DNA of 64,000 nucleotides from assembly GCA_015179025.1 (NCBI GenBank), contig WHUX01000050.1, positions 248,001 to 312,000 of the forward strand. Direction: 5' to 3'. This DNA comes from Terfezia claveryi. Taxonomy: Eukaryota > Ascomycota > Pezizomycetes > Pezizales > Pezizaceae. Positions 11,837 through 21,658 of the stretch are shown piece by piece (the first letter of the stretch is position 1; every line of letters begins with the position of its first letter). The translations under genes were made by a program, and so were the position numbers. A model generated the notes under the pieces. The model was not told the DNA's origin, did no database searches, and saw nothing but the letters and a program-made list of their open reading frames with translations.

Positions 11837-13320
11837 AGGTAAAATTGCGGCTACGGTGGTACTCGGGTTCGTGGGTGTTTGGGATTGTACGTACACTGTG
11901 GAGATCGTGGGAGGTATTATTTAGGGGTTAGACATATCTGAAGGAGAAGCCGCGGGTAAGTAGGGCTACGGAAGCGAAGTTGAAGGTTTGGAGAAATAGG
12001 ACTTGGAAGAACATATTTTATCCGGAGAGGCGGACAAGTATCTTGAGAACACAACCGATGATGTGACCGGGACTTGTGATAGAAGTGACCTAGGCGTCGA
12101 TGCTGATAAGGAAGCAGAAGAGCATTAGTTGCATATGGCGCTCGCTAAGGATTGCAGCTTGATGATATGCTTTTATGATACCAATCGTCTATAATACTGC
12201 TTCTTGTTTTTTGTTTATATTCATGATAACAATGTTTTATATTGTAAATGATATTCACAAGAATGTTTGCTACCCACAAGCAGTTACCCTCAACTGCAAA
12301 TTTACCTTCTCTAGTTGGCATAACACCCCCTGGCACCTATCTCCAGGCCACACGAAACTAACCGTACAACATAAAATTCAGTACTAGAATTCATCTCATT
12401 CATTTCTATAAATCATTTCCATTTTCATTTTTCGTAACCACTAAAATAAAGCGCTATTCTAAATGCTAAACACACCCCTCTTATACCTAACCTAACCTAA
12501 CCTAACCTAAACCAACCCCTTCTTCTTCTCCACCCCCGCTGTGCTTCCAGAAAAAAGAGAAAGAAAAAAAAGAAAAAAAACACCAATCTCAGTTACGGTA
12601 GAAGCTATTAAGCAGGAATGAAAAGAGGAAAGAAGGAGGGGAGAAAAAAAAAAGAAAAAAAAAACACAAGGGATGAATGTAGAACCAAAGTCAGAAAGAG
12701 ACAAGGTTGGCCAATAAAAAGAATAAATGGGTAGAGTAGCACACGACCTAGCACGCGGCGAATATGTCGGGCGAGCAAGTAATAGCAAAAGATTGTAAAA
12801 TGACGCAAAAAGTGAATGTGGGGGATCAAAGCCGTATCGACACTACCAAGAGGAATGCCAACGATCTAACACGAACACGTTCCCGTCTCCATGTCTCCAC
12901 CAATGCTTTTAAACATTTAATCACCACAAAGTACCTCCGCCCTCCATAGTAGAATCAGTAGAGAAATAAAGCACAAACAGCCCATTAAAGTAAAAATCAA
13001 ACAAGAAACCCAACCGAGAAGGTAACGTAAGTAATCAAGGAAGCAAAGCGAATAAATGACGGCTACCATCCCAGAACAAAAGCACAAAGCAGCAAGCTTG
13101 TCATAAAAATTGCAGCAAAACGGGAAAAAAAGCAATAATACAGATGACCCAATCAATGCAAGTCGTAATTTAGCGAAATCATCAAAGCTTTCCCATGCAT
13201 AGTTTGTCATGAGGACAGTGCATAATGGTGGTAGGTGTATGCAACGGGTTTAGTCAATGTTCCCTATATCGGAGTGACTTTCACAACAAAACAAAAGAAA
13301 ATAACAGGCCATAATGTAGT
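11837..13320. other. Intergenic / 3' flank of GBD-FH3 gene
   Basis: No gene supported. It contains five tandem CCTAA units and A-rich runs near 12540-12670 that lie downstream of the minus-strand GBD/FH3 gene and may belong to its 3' untranslated region. Confidence 0.5.
12486..12510. repeat. (CCTAA)5 microsatellite
   Basis: Five perfect copies of CCTAA, i.e. TTAGG on the minus strand. The unit differs from the usual fungal telomere repeat TTAGGG, and both flanks are ordinary sequence. Confidence 0.9.
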
Positions 13321-16300
13321 TTAAAATGCCCATCCATCTGCCTGCACCCTCGCCCCCAAATTCAAGGTCGGCAGATCCAGCTCCACTTGCGGCGCGTCCA
13401 CCACCACACTCTTTCTTTTTGCCGGATTCTCCCTAATTGCCAGATTATTGTTTTGATCCCCCTCTTCCGATGGTACCAAACCAACTCTCCCTCCACCGTT
13501 TGGAGAATTACGTGTTTCCACGTCTATCGTGCACCAGCTGTCTTCCCTTGCCGCCTTGATCCAAGTCTTCAAAGCATCATGAACCGCAGAGCAGCCATGA
13601 AGACGTTCCTTGCATGTCCGTAGCGTGCGTCCCATAACTTTCTCCCAACCAGAGTTCTTGAAGTCTGTGCGGAGGACATTCCTCTCTTCTCGTGTTTCAA
13701 TAGATGCGATTATGCCGTTGAGGAGGTCGAGGTGGGTAGCAAGATATGTAGTCGCCTCCCACTCCACACCGCCGACATAAGGCGCTGCAGGAACAGGGGG
13801 TCGTTCGTGAGGGAAATGTCGTGCTTCGTAAGGTTCTCCTTGCTGTAATCCCACCATCTCTACAGTTATAACATTATCATGATGACAGAATATCCAAAAC
13901 ACCTCTTTGGTGACATTATTAACCTCTTTGTACCACCTCTTGTATGGCCGCTTGGTGTGGATTTTGTCAATGAATTCAATGGGCCGCTTGCTTTCCTCAG
14001 GAAGTTTGTCACTGAGATAGCCAAGAATCCTCCTCGCTCTTATTGCTCGTGTGTCTTCACCTCTCTTAACTTGTGTGAAGCTGCCAGGGGCAGCAGCCAT
14101 GTATGTGAAGAGCAAGCTGAACACCAGCCCTCTTGTTGTAAACTCACTTGGTCCTTTCCGTTCTTCGTCAAAAATGACATCAACTAGCCTTGTGAAAAAT
14201 TCTTCCTCGACAGTTTCGAGTTGTACTAGAGCCTTCCGACAAGTGCTTATTGCTTTGAGGCATAGTAACAGCTCATGTAGCACACTATCTTCATGTTCCT
14301 CTCTCCACTCCAAGTCCAGGCATCGGTAAAGGACGTGGATAAGCGCATTCATTCCCCCGAGAACTACAAACTCTTCTACCCAACGAAGCGTCTCATTGCG
14401 GAGGTATAGGCGTAGCTTGTGTAATTTGGGCAATGCTACATCTTTCATCCCAACATCCTTTTTGCGGGAGGGTGCAGTTGCTAGAGTGAGATGAGTCACA
14501 AACTCGCTGGCAGGTATCGTCCCTCCCCTTAATCCCTTTGTTGGTAATGTATCTCCAGCCGAGACGTTCGAGGCAGGCTGTCCAAGTAGTGTGTTTTTGA
14601 GTCGCATTGTTTTCTTCTTTTCGGGAGAAGGTGGAGGTTGAGTAGGTGAGTCTCCAGCCTTTTGTTTCTTTGTTGGAGAGCTACTCCTTTCCTTATCCTT
14701 TCCTAGGCCAAAAGTGCGACTCCTAGGTCTGGCTCTCTTCCCTGCCGTTGCATCAGGTATACCCTGTGTAGGGTCAAATGGCTCTTCAAGTCTCTTTTGC
14801 TCAGCAGCTGTTATCCCAGAAATGCTTTTCCTAGAGGCATGCCCGGTTGGTGGCCTGCGTCCAAATAAACCTGACACTGCTCCAAGGGTATGATGGCTTG
14901 TGGGTTCTGAAGCCTTAGCTACAGGTGCTGGGGCTCCGCTGAGCTTCTCCAGCTCTGATTCGTTGTTGATAAAGTGCTGCTTAACTCGGGGATCTAGGTT
15001 TCGGAGCTTTTGCCGCATGTTCTGGGCTACCCCACGATTGTCCTATATATGGTGACATGTCAGCGTCAAGTTTGTGAGCTGCGCATGAAATCACAGGAAT
15101 TACCATGAGTGCTTCAAAAGCCTGATCAATATCGACCTTGGTGCGCTCGTCGCTGCCCTTGCTGCCCTTGCTGCCCTTGCTGCCCTTGCTGCCCTTGCTG
15201 CCCTTGCTACCCTTGCTGCCCTTGCTGCCCTTGCTACCCTTGCTACCTCGACTCCCCTTGCTTGCTTCACTTTTGAGACTGGCTCCACTAGAGCTTCCCG
15301 TAGCTTGTCGTTCATCATTACTCACCTTGGAGCTATCCCAACTCTCTCTTGAATTCAAAATCCTTCTCCCACCAATCTCAACTCCGTCCTTCCCAACTCC
15401 GTCCCCAGGGAAGCTCGGACCAGCTGCCGGCGCATAGTAGCCACTTTTTGGTCTGGTCTTCAATGCGACGTCGTAACCTTGGCCTCGGAAGTTCCTTTGC
15501 GAAGATGGTGTATAAGCAGTTGGAGTGTATAAGGCAATTATTTCACCGTTCGTTTTAGGAGGTGTAGGATGGTCCTGTTGGTCTAGTGATTGGCGTGGAG
15601 ATGGTTGGGCGTTCTCTGTAGCTGATGAGTTGGATCCTCTTGATGGAGGTGGATGACCCCGTTCCTGCGGCGTGTACTGAGAAGTTCGCTGCTGTTGAAG
15701 ATAGGATTTGGGTGTCTCCCTTGGTGTGAACAGTGATTGGGGGGCTATTAGTAAGATGTTATTGTTTGATGTGGGTGATTGCCATCCATTCCCATTGGGA
15801 GGCACTGCTGGCAAAGGCTTCGATGCCCGGGCCTGTGAGGGCAAAGCTGATGGAGGGCCCATAGCACGTGGTGCTGCTGTGGTGCCACTAGGTGCTTGAT
15901 TCTCCTTGTTTGTCTCTACTTTTGGTTTCCCACCAAACAATCTGAGCCCATAGTTGCTTCCCGAGCTAGGTGGTCTGTTATGGTGCTCTGATGCTTTCCC
16001 CTTGTCCTTTGAGGGTGATCGATCTCTCACAACACCCTTGAGTATAGAGAAATCAATCGTACTCGGGCCTTTAACTGGCTTCTTAGCCCCAAAGTCTTCA
16101 CCGTTACCTTTAGGTAGACTGAATATTGCGCTGTGCCTATGCGAGGCTTTTTTGAAGTCTGGCTCTGGGGACCTTTTTCCGAGAGAAGCCACAGAGGCTG
16201 ACTTCCGATGTAGGCCCTTTCCACTCCCATCGTGAAGGGTCTTGCTTTCCTCTCTCGGTTTTCCCCTGGAATAGCTGTCAAAGAAAGGCGGATGAGGAGG

Positions 16301-16513
16301 GACCAATGGCTCCAAAGGAACAAATGTGTCGTTCCGAAGTTCGAGGTATGGAGACTGTTTCATCGGCGGTGCTGTATTGCTAAGGGGAGTATGTTGGGTA
16401 GAGACCCTGGACCTGCGTGGAGTAACGAAAGACTTGAGAATTGAAGTGGTCGAGCGTTTGGTAGGGCTTGTCGGAGCCGGCTCAGCGATTGTTGTGGTTA
16501 ATGAGGGTGGCAT
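13321..16513 (-). CDS. Formin-like GBD/FH3-domain protein without FH1/FH2
   Basis: Two exons, complement(13321..15042, 15104..16513), give 1043 residues. The single 61-base intron (GTAATT...ATATAG) joins VDIDQAFEALM to DNRGVAQNMRQKLRNLDPRV, the start of the diaphanous-type Rho-GTPase-binding domain. Residues 1-455 are Ser/Pro-rich and disordered. They include about ten Ser-Lys-Gly units at roughly 421-454, immediately before the GBD. The C-terminal half contains the armadillo-like FH3 region (LRLYLRNETLRWVEEFVVLG, HELLLCLKAISTCRKAL). The chain then ends without the proline-rich FH1 or actin-nucleating FH2 domain. Fungal proteins with this layout exist and are expected to bind active Rho/Cdc42 at sites of polarity or cytokinesis, by analogy with formins. 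No actin-assembly activity of its own is predicted. It diverges from the OB-fold gene, 1.5 kb apart. Confidence 0.85.
15150..15252 (-). repeat. Tandem 9-bp coding repeat (Ser-Lys-Gly)n
   Basis: About ten to eleven near-identical 9-base units (plus-strand reading CTTGCTGCC/CTTGCTACC) lie in frame in the GBD/FH3 gene and encode Ser-Lys-Gly or Ser-Arg-Gly. Units differ only at a few third positions, which suggests recent expansion by slippage. Copy number is likely to vary between strains. Confidence 0.9.
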
Positions 16514-18014
16514 TTTGAGTATTTTGTTTGTGTTTATGACGTTAGTACAACCGTGGGGGGGGAGGATGTGTCCGACCGGCTACGTGCTTCTGCTTCTGCG
16601 ATACCAGCAGGCTCGTTCTGTCGATCTGTTTATAACATGCAATTCAGCTTGTTTCTTCCGAGTCGGGTCGAACAGGAACGTTGGGTTGGTTGGAAAGGGA
16701 GGCGTCGGGATGGGAAGGGAAATAACGAAGAAAAAATGGAGTAAACAAGATGGCTAAGCGGAAATGATTCACACCATAAAGAATTACAAAATGAGGTTGT
16801 GGGAACAAGTCCTCGGGCGTCGCTCAAGAAAGAATACAAATTGGATGTAGGGGGATGATGCTGGGTTTAAGAGGGGGGAGGGCGTGTGGAGGGGGGGGCG
16901 ATCCGGCGTTGGGTTCAGGCGGGTATGTATGTAGGTAGATCGAGTGTCTCTCCAGGCAGGACAGGACAGCAGGACAGGCAGGAACGCAATGTGCTGGGAA
17001 AGGGGGGCTTAGGCGGGGAAAAGAGCACTGCAATATACTCTAGTGGTTGTAAACATGAGGCCTGTATATTCGAGAAAAGACCTGGGCTATCGGGGCAAAG
17101 GGCCTCGGTACGCGAAAGTGCAAGCGGCGCGCGGGAGCGGAGGGTTTGTTTGTCAATAAGCAGTTAATTCATTGGAGTAACCCACAGGCTGGTGATTCAA
17201 TGAGCTGTGGTGTTTTGGCAACGTTGCCGTCGGCCGTTACCCAAGCAACCATATCCACAACAAACAGCCGACTCTGAAGATACTGTAGTACCGAGGTATC
17301 ACCTTGTAGGTACATCGCCCTGAACTGATTGAAGAAACTCTCGAGGCAATAGGTACAGTACATACCTACTGTAGATACCGTATATATGTACCGGTATCAT
17401 CTGCACCCACCCCCTCTCGCTCACTTTTGGCCCGCAACAAGTCAGCTTTGCGAGCACAATTTCCATCCGTTCAACGGCCAAACGAGCCTCCAGGCTTTGA
17501 TTATTACTCCCTTGTGTCCCCCTCTGATTCAGAACTAAGCTGCGGTCACATGCATCTTCTCCAACCGCATTGCATCAGCTGTCAAAGCACTGCACAGCCT
17601 AGGTAGGCGCTGTGTAGTGTATATGCCTGAGTACTGTACTTACCCATCTCTTCTCTCCGTCTTTTTTTCATCGCATTGAACATTGCATCGCATATACAAA
17701 TCTGATTATTTATGGCTGCTGGTTGGAGAGGATAAATAAGTCTGCATGCGCCGGCTGTCACGGATTCGGCTTGTCTTTCGCCAGTTTGAGCCTGTTGGCC
17801 ATCCTGCTTCCAGCAAGCCGATCAGGGCAGCCAATCACCCTTCTCCACGCATTTTGAAAATGTGATGAAACCAGCCTGGAGGAATGCAAGTGAATGCAAT
17901 ATTATTCCGGCCATGGTGACGCTAACTCATCCCAATTTTCCCAAGTACCGCTTAGAATATATGCCGCAACCTTGCAGCAAGTCCAAGCAGGCAAAACAAA
18001 CAGACAGATAAACA
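16514..18014. promoter_or_regulatory. Divergent promoter region (GBD-FH3 gene / OB-fold gene)
   Basis: 1.5 kb between two divergent start codons. It contains G/C tracts (16860-17010), CT-rich sequence and no supported open frame. An 18-base segment at 17785-17802 recurs exactly at 53004-53021, near another gene start. The promoter role is inferred from position only. Confidence 0.5.
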
Positions 18015-19436
18015 ATGAAGCCATCACGTGTTGGAAGAGCAGGACTGCCGACACCGATGCACATCATCCTAGCTGGTGCACCCTCGCAAACTTCACTTCT
18101 TCATTCATCTGAGGTATCTCACGAATATTTGCCTGCATTTAGGCGGTTTTTCAAGTTGGATAGTTTGACAGCTGCAAGACCGGGGCCGGTACCTGTGGGG
18201 AACCTGTCAGTTGGCGCCTGTGGTAGTGGAGATTCTATATCAAACAGAGAAAGCCCTTGGCGTGAATTACCACTCAAGCGGAAATACCCTGGTACCACTG
18301 ATAGCGAGGCACGACGCAGGCGGATCGTGCGTGGTACCATTGCAGAGGAAGGAATTGCAGCCCCCAAGCATCCGACATTGACACAAGGGCTTGAGAACAC
18401 TTCGGTTTCATTTACTTCTGCTACCTCGGTTGACCCTACGTCTGAGGTAGTCCTGCATGAAGGAGCAGAGGATGATGAAGCAGCGGCTGCTCAGCTTCTA
18501 CATGATGAGAGCGCTGTCACAAGCTTCAATCGATCCCATGAAAGACCCCAAACTGATGGAGATGACGAGGTAGATGTGGACTTCCTGAACCACTCGTTCA
18601 TCTGCTACCAAACTACCTCGGGTTCATCCCCTCTCCGGTCCCCGATTCTCTCTTCTCCTTTATCAGCCTCTTCAGTTGAGCTCGAGGTGACTACATCGCA
18701 ATTCCCGCATCTAATACATGAGGACTCTCTCAACTTGGCTACGAACTTACATTCATTTTCTACATCTTTCCACACTTCTTTCAATAGTGTATCTTCCTCC
18801 TATGAAGAGGATAACACTCCCGGTCATCCCCTACCACACTCTACATTACCCCCGCTTCCCCCTCTCTCAACACTCACGGACCTTGAAGACCTTCCTACGC
18901 CGAAGGAGCTGGAGAAGATTCAGTCTCACAATGCCCAAAATCCATTTTACCGCCCTAAGCCCATTTCATCAATTGTTGGCATTATCAGTGCATCCCAGCC
19001 CATCCTCTGCCGCAACAAATCTGAAATGGTAAAACTGACGGTCGGAGATGAGACAGCATCGGGAGTGGGGCTGACTATATGGCTTGACTCTGGCTCCGTG
19101 GACATGAGAGACAAGCTCAGTAATAACAAGGTCAGGTCATTGGATGTGGTGATACTACGGAATGTGATTCTGAATACATTCATGGGGAAGGTGTATCTCA
19201 ACAGTATGAGGAATGGGAAGACAGAGATTGAGGTACTATACAGATGTGGAGAAAGAGGAGGGAGATACCGACCAGACTTGGGACAAAAGAAGGCAGTCAA
19301 GGATCAGCAGGTGGAGAAGGTGAAGAGAGTGGTAGAATGGGTTGAGAGCTTTGTGGGGGTTGGGGGTTGGAATACCGCAGGGGCAGAGGACGGAGATACG
19401 ACAATATTACCAGAGGACACGCAACTGTGTGAGTGA
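18015..19436 (+). CDS. Conserved fungal protein with a C-terminal OB-fold
   Basis: A single exon of 473 residues from the first ATG. Residues 1-300 are low-complexity and acidic/Ser-rich; they include a basic patch (EARRRRIVRG, near residue 98) that could serve as a nuclear localisation signal. Residues about 312-430 have the strand pattern of an OB-fold: SIVGIISASQPILCR, then MVKLTVGDE...GLTIWLDSG, SLDVVILRNVILNTFMGKVY and TEIEVLYR. This order (short first strand, a strand pair ending in W-L, then a D-V-V/I-L-x-N strand) resembles nucleic-acid-binding OB-folds of the RPA type and of telomere and meiotic single-strand-binding proteins. A lysine-rich helix follows (KKAVKDQQVEKVKRVVEWV). A role in single-stranded DNA metabolism is an inference; I cannot name an orthologue. 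Confidence 0.7.
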   Translation: MKPSRVGRAGLPTPMHIILAGAPSQTSLLHSSEVSHEYLPAFRRFFKLDSLTAARPGPVPVGNLSVGACGSGDSISNRESPWRELPLKRKYPGTTDSEARRRRIVRGTIAEEGIAAPKHPTLTQGLENTSVSFTSATSVDPTSEVVLHEGAEDDEAAAAQLLHDESAVTSFNRSHERPQTDGDDEVDVDFLNHSFICYQTTSGSSPLRSPILSSPLSASSVELEVTTSQFPHLIHEDSLNLATNLHSFSTSFHTSFNSVSSSYEEDNTPGHPLPHSTLPPLPPLSTLTDLEDLPTPKELEKIQSHNAQNPFYRPKPISSIVGIISASQPILCRNKSEMVKLTVGDETASGVGLTIWLDSGSVDMRDKLSNNKVRSLDVVILRNVILNTFMGKVYLNSMRNGKTEIEVLYRCGERGGRYRPDLGQKKAVKDQQVEKVKRVVEWVESFVGVGGWNTAGAEDGDTTILPEDTQLCE

Positions 19437-21550
19437 AACGATACAGTGGCAAGTTTCAAGGTTTCTCGTGGCGGTTTTCAAATGTATACCCCCAACGGCA
19501 TTAGGATAGAACCTTATAAGCGTTGGCATAGCTATATACATATCATTCGATCAAGTGTTCCCTTACAACTTCCACGAGGTGGAGAAGACAACCCAGTCAA
19601 TTTTCTCTTTTATGCCGCGCTTGATTACCCCTCCATCCTTTGTATTTCCGTATGTTACGCTACTCCGTCCAAACGTTTGAGATCGTTTTCCTTGATGAGG
19701 ATCGTCAGTCAGCTATCTTCAATGTCACCTAGAGGCACCGAGTAAACACCACTGCGTCAAAGGACAGGGAGCTATTGTTCTATCTTTGAATGCATCTTCT
19801 TCCATTCGTATTTGGTGCATCAGCTGCAGATTTACCACATGGTCAGACTTTTTTTTTGAGCATTACCCTGATGATTAACATCCCGTTAGCTCCTGGTCTT
19901 CCGAGATGGTTCTGACTGTACTAGTCTGGTTGGCACAACACCCTCGAAGAGGTTCCCCACCCACAACTTTTGAAGGCTTACATAAGTTATCATGGTCGGA
20001 AAGCTCCTTCAAAGCAGAAATATTAGAGTATGTACATATGTACACTATTATCCTTAATCCTACCGCGAGCTTCCCTTGTTAATTAGAAGTGATATTGGGA
20101 ACTGAGAAGTGGCGCAGGTTCAAAGATCCGGGAGAGGAAATATTAAATTAGGAGCGGCGATGTGCAGGAGTTGAGGCGTACCTAGCTTTCCTAATGCAGC
20201 TGTACTTGGGCCTCCTGAAGTACGGAAACAACCTAGTACAGTGCTTCCTTGGCTCTCTTGCCCAGTCTTTGATTGGGGGGGGATTTCATTATATTTACGG
20301 ATACAAACAAACCTGATTTCGAATCTCCTCTTTTCCATACTTCCCCCCCCCACCCTGAGAATTAATTTCATGCTTGATGTAGGTTCTCGCCTCTACGAGG
20401 GGCTTGTGCCAACCAGACTAGGTTCTCGCAAACACTTGAATAATCAATATTAAGTAGCTCATGTGACAGAACACAACGATGCGGATCTCGATACAGCTGC
20501 TAGACTAACTTCTTCCGCCACTAAGGAAACATGGCAATCAGATCCTGTGGTTTTAATTAGTTTCATATTATCAATTCAATGAAGCTACCATACTCATGAT
20601 GGGGTTTTTGCTTCATCATCAGCTATTTTTGATCAATTTATGTGAGATCAGTAAACCCATTTTGTAATATGAGTGGATTTTCAACACTCTACAGTTGTCA
20701 ACACTTTCTGTTTGTGCGCCCTTTTTCCAGTGCAGGATGCTTCAAAGCCACTCCCCCCTTATGCATTATTATGCATTATTATGCATTCTTGTGTTTACGA
20801 CATGGTAAAATGCACACAGTCTCTGCCTGTAACCAGACTACTCTGCCTGATACGTTAGAAAGATTCACCTATGCCTCGTACTCAGAGATTGGGCCTATTA
20901 CGTTAGTACAAGCAGCACTTTCTATTGCCATTATTATACACTATTATACACATCGTATTCTCCTCAGTATGATACCTCTAGAATGCGGCTTACTGAGGTC
21001 AGCTTTGAGGAGTGGAGACGAGGCTACAAAGTACATATATCTTACTTATGTACCGTCGACCAATGCTCTTATTCGTAAATTCTTTAATCATTAACCCCCC
21101 CCCCCCCCCCCACCACCCATTAAACTTATCATCAACCGCAAGCACTTTTGGTTCTTTGACCCTAGAATCTGCTTCCCCCCCCCACGTCTTTATAAATTTT
21201 CTCCTGTCTCGAGGTGATTCTATCGACATCAACACCCTGACTGCTGAACTTCACGGGACTATTAGATCACACCGCTGCAGCACGGTACCTATCACACGCG
21301 CCAGCAAGCAACCGTAGCGAAATAGCTTCCGGCCTAACGCTGCCATACGTCGCATATTACATCCTGACATCTTTGGACCAACAGCAAAATTGAATAAGCT
21401 TTTACCGTTATCCTATTGTTTCTCGTATTTTTATTGAGGTAGAGTTCTCGAACAAGAGAGTATTTGCTTTCATTCAAAAGATAGAGAGGCAACTTCAAGC
21501 TAAAAAAAAACGAGTCAGCTACAAAGGGGGATCGCACCACATAGCCCTCC
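19437..21550. other. Intergenic containing a MITE
   Basis: Apart from the inverted-repeat element at 19922-20420, this region has no supported gene. Direct TATGCATTAT repeats lie at 20757-20785 and a run of about 16 C at 21094-21110. The right end forms the promoter and probable upstream exon region of the F-box/WD40 gene. Confidence 0.5.
19922..20420. mobile_element. Miniature inverted-repeat element (TA-flanked), copy A
   Basis: The left end reads TAGTCTGGTTGGCACAA and continues to CCCTCG. The right end carries its reverse complement, GGGGCTTGTGCCAACCAGAC, followed by TA. The terminal repeats are about 25 bases with roughly two mismatches, and TA lies at both outer borders, as expected for Tc1/mariner-type insertion. 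The 499-base interior has no transposase or other coding sequence, so it would depend on a transposase elsewhere. Related ends occur at 38.8, 39.9, 41.1 and 41.25 kb. Confidence 0.75.
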
Positions 21551-21658
21551 TTTGATTATCAATCCATCACGCTGGAGAAAAAACGCAAAGCCGACGGTGA
21601 CAGCCTCGACCACAGCAGAGGTAGTAAATCACCGCGAATCGGCTCCAATAGTGGAAGT

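Noticed and set aside
15138..15437. Open frame of repeated Leu-Pro-Leu-Leu on the plus strand
   Set aside because: It is the antisense shadow of the Ser-Lys-Gly array in the GBD/FH3 gene.
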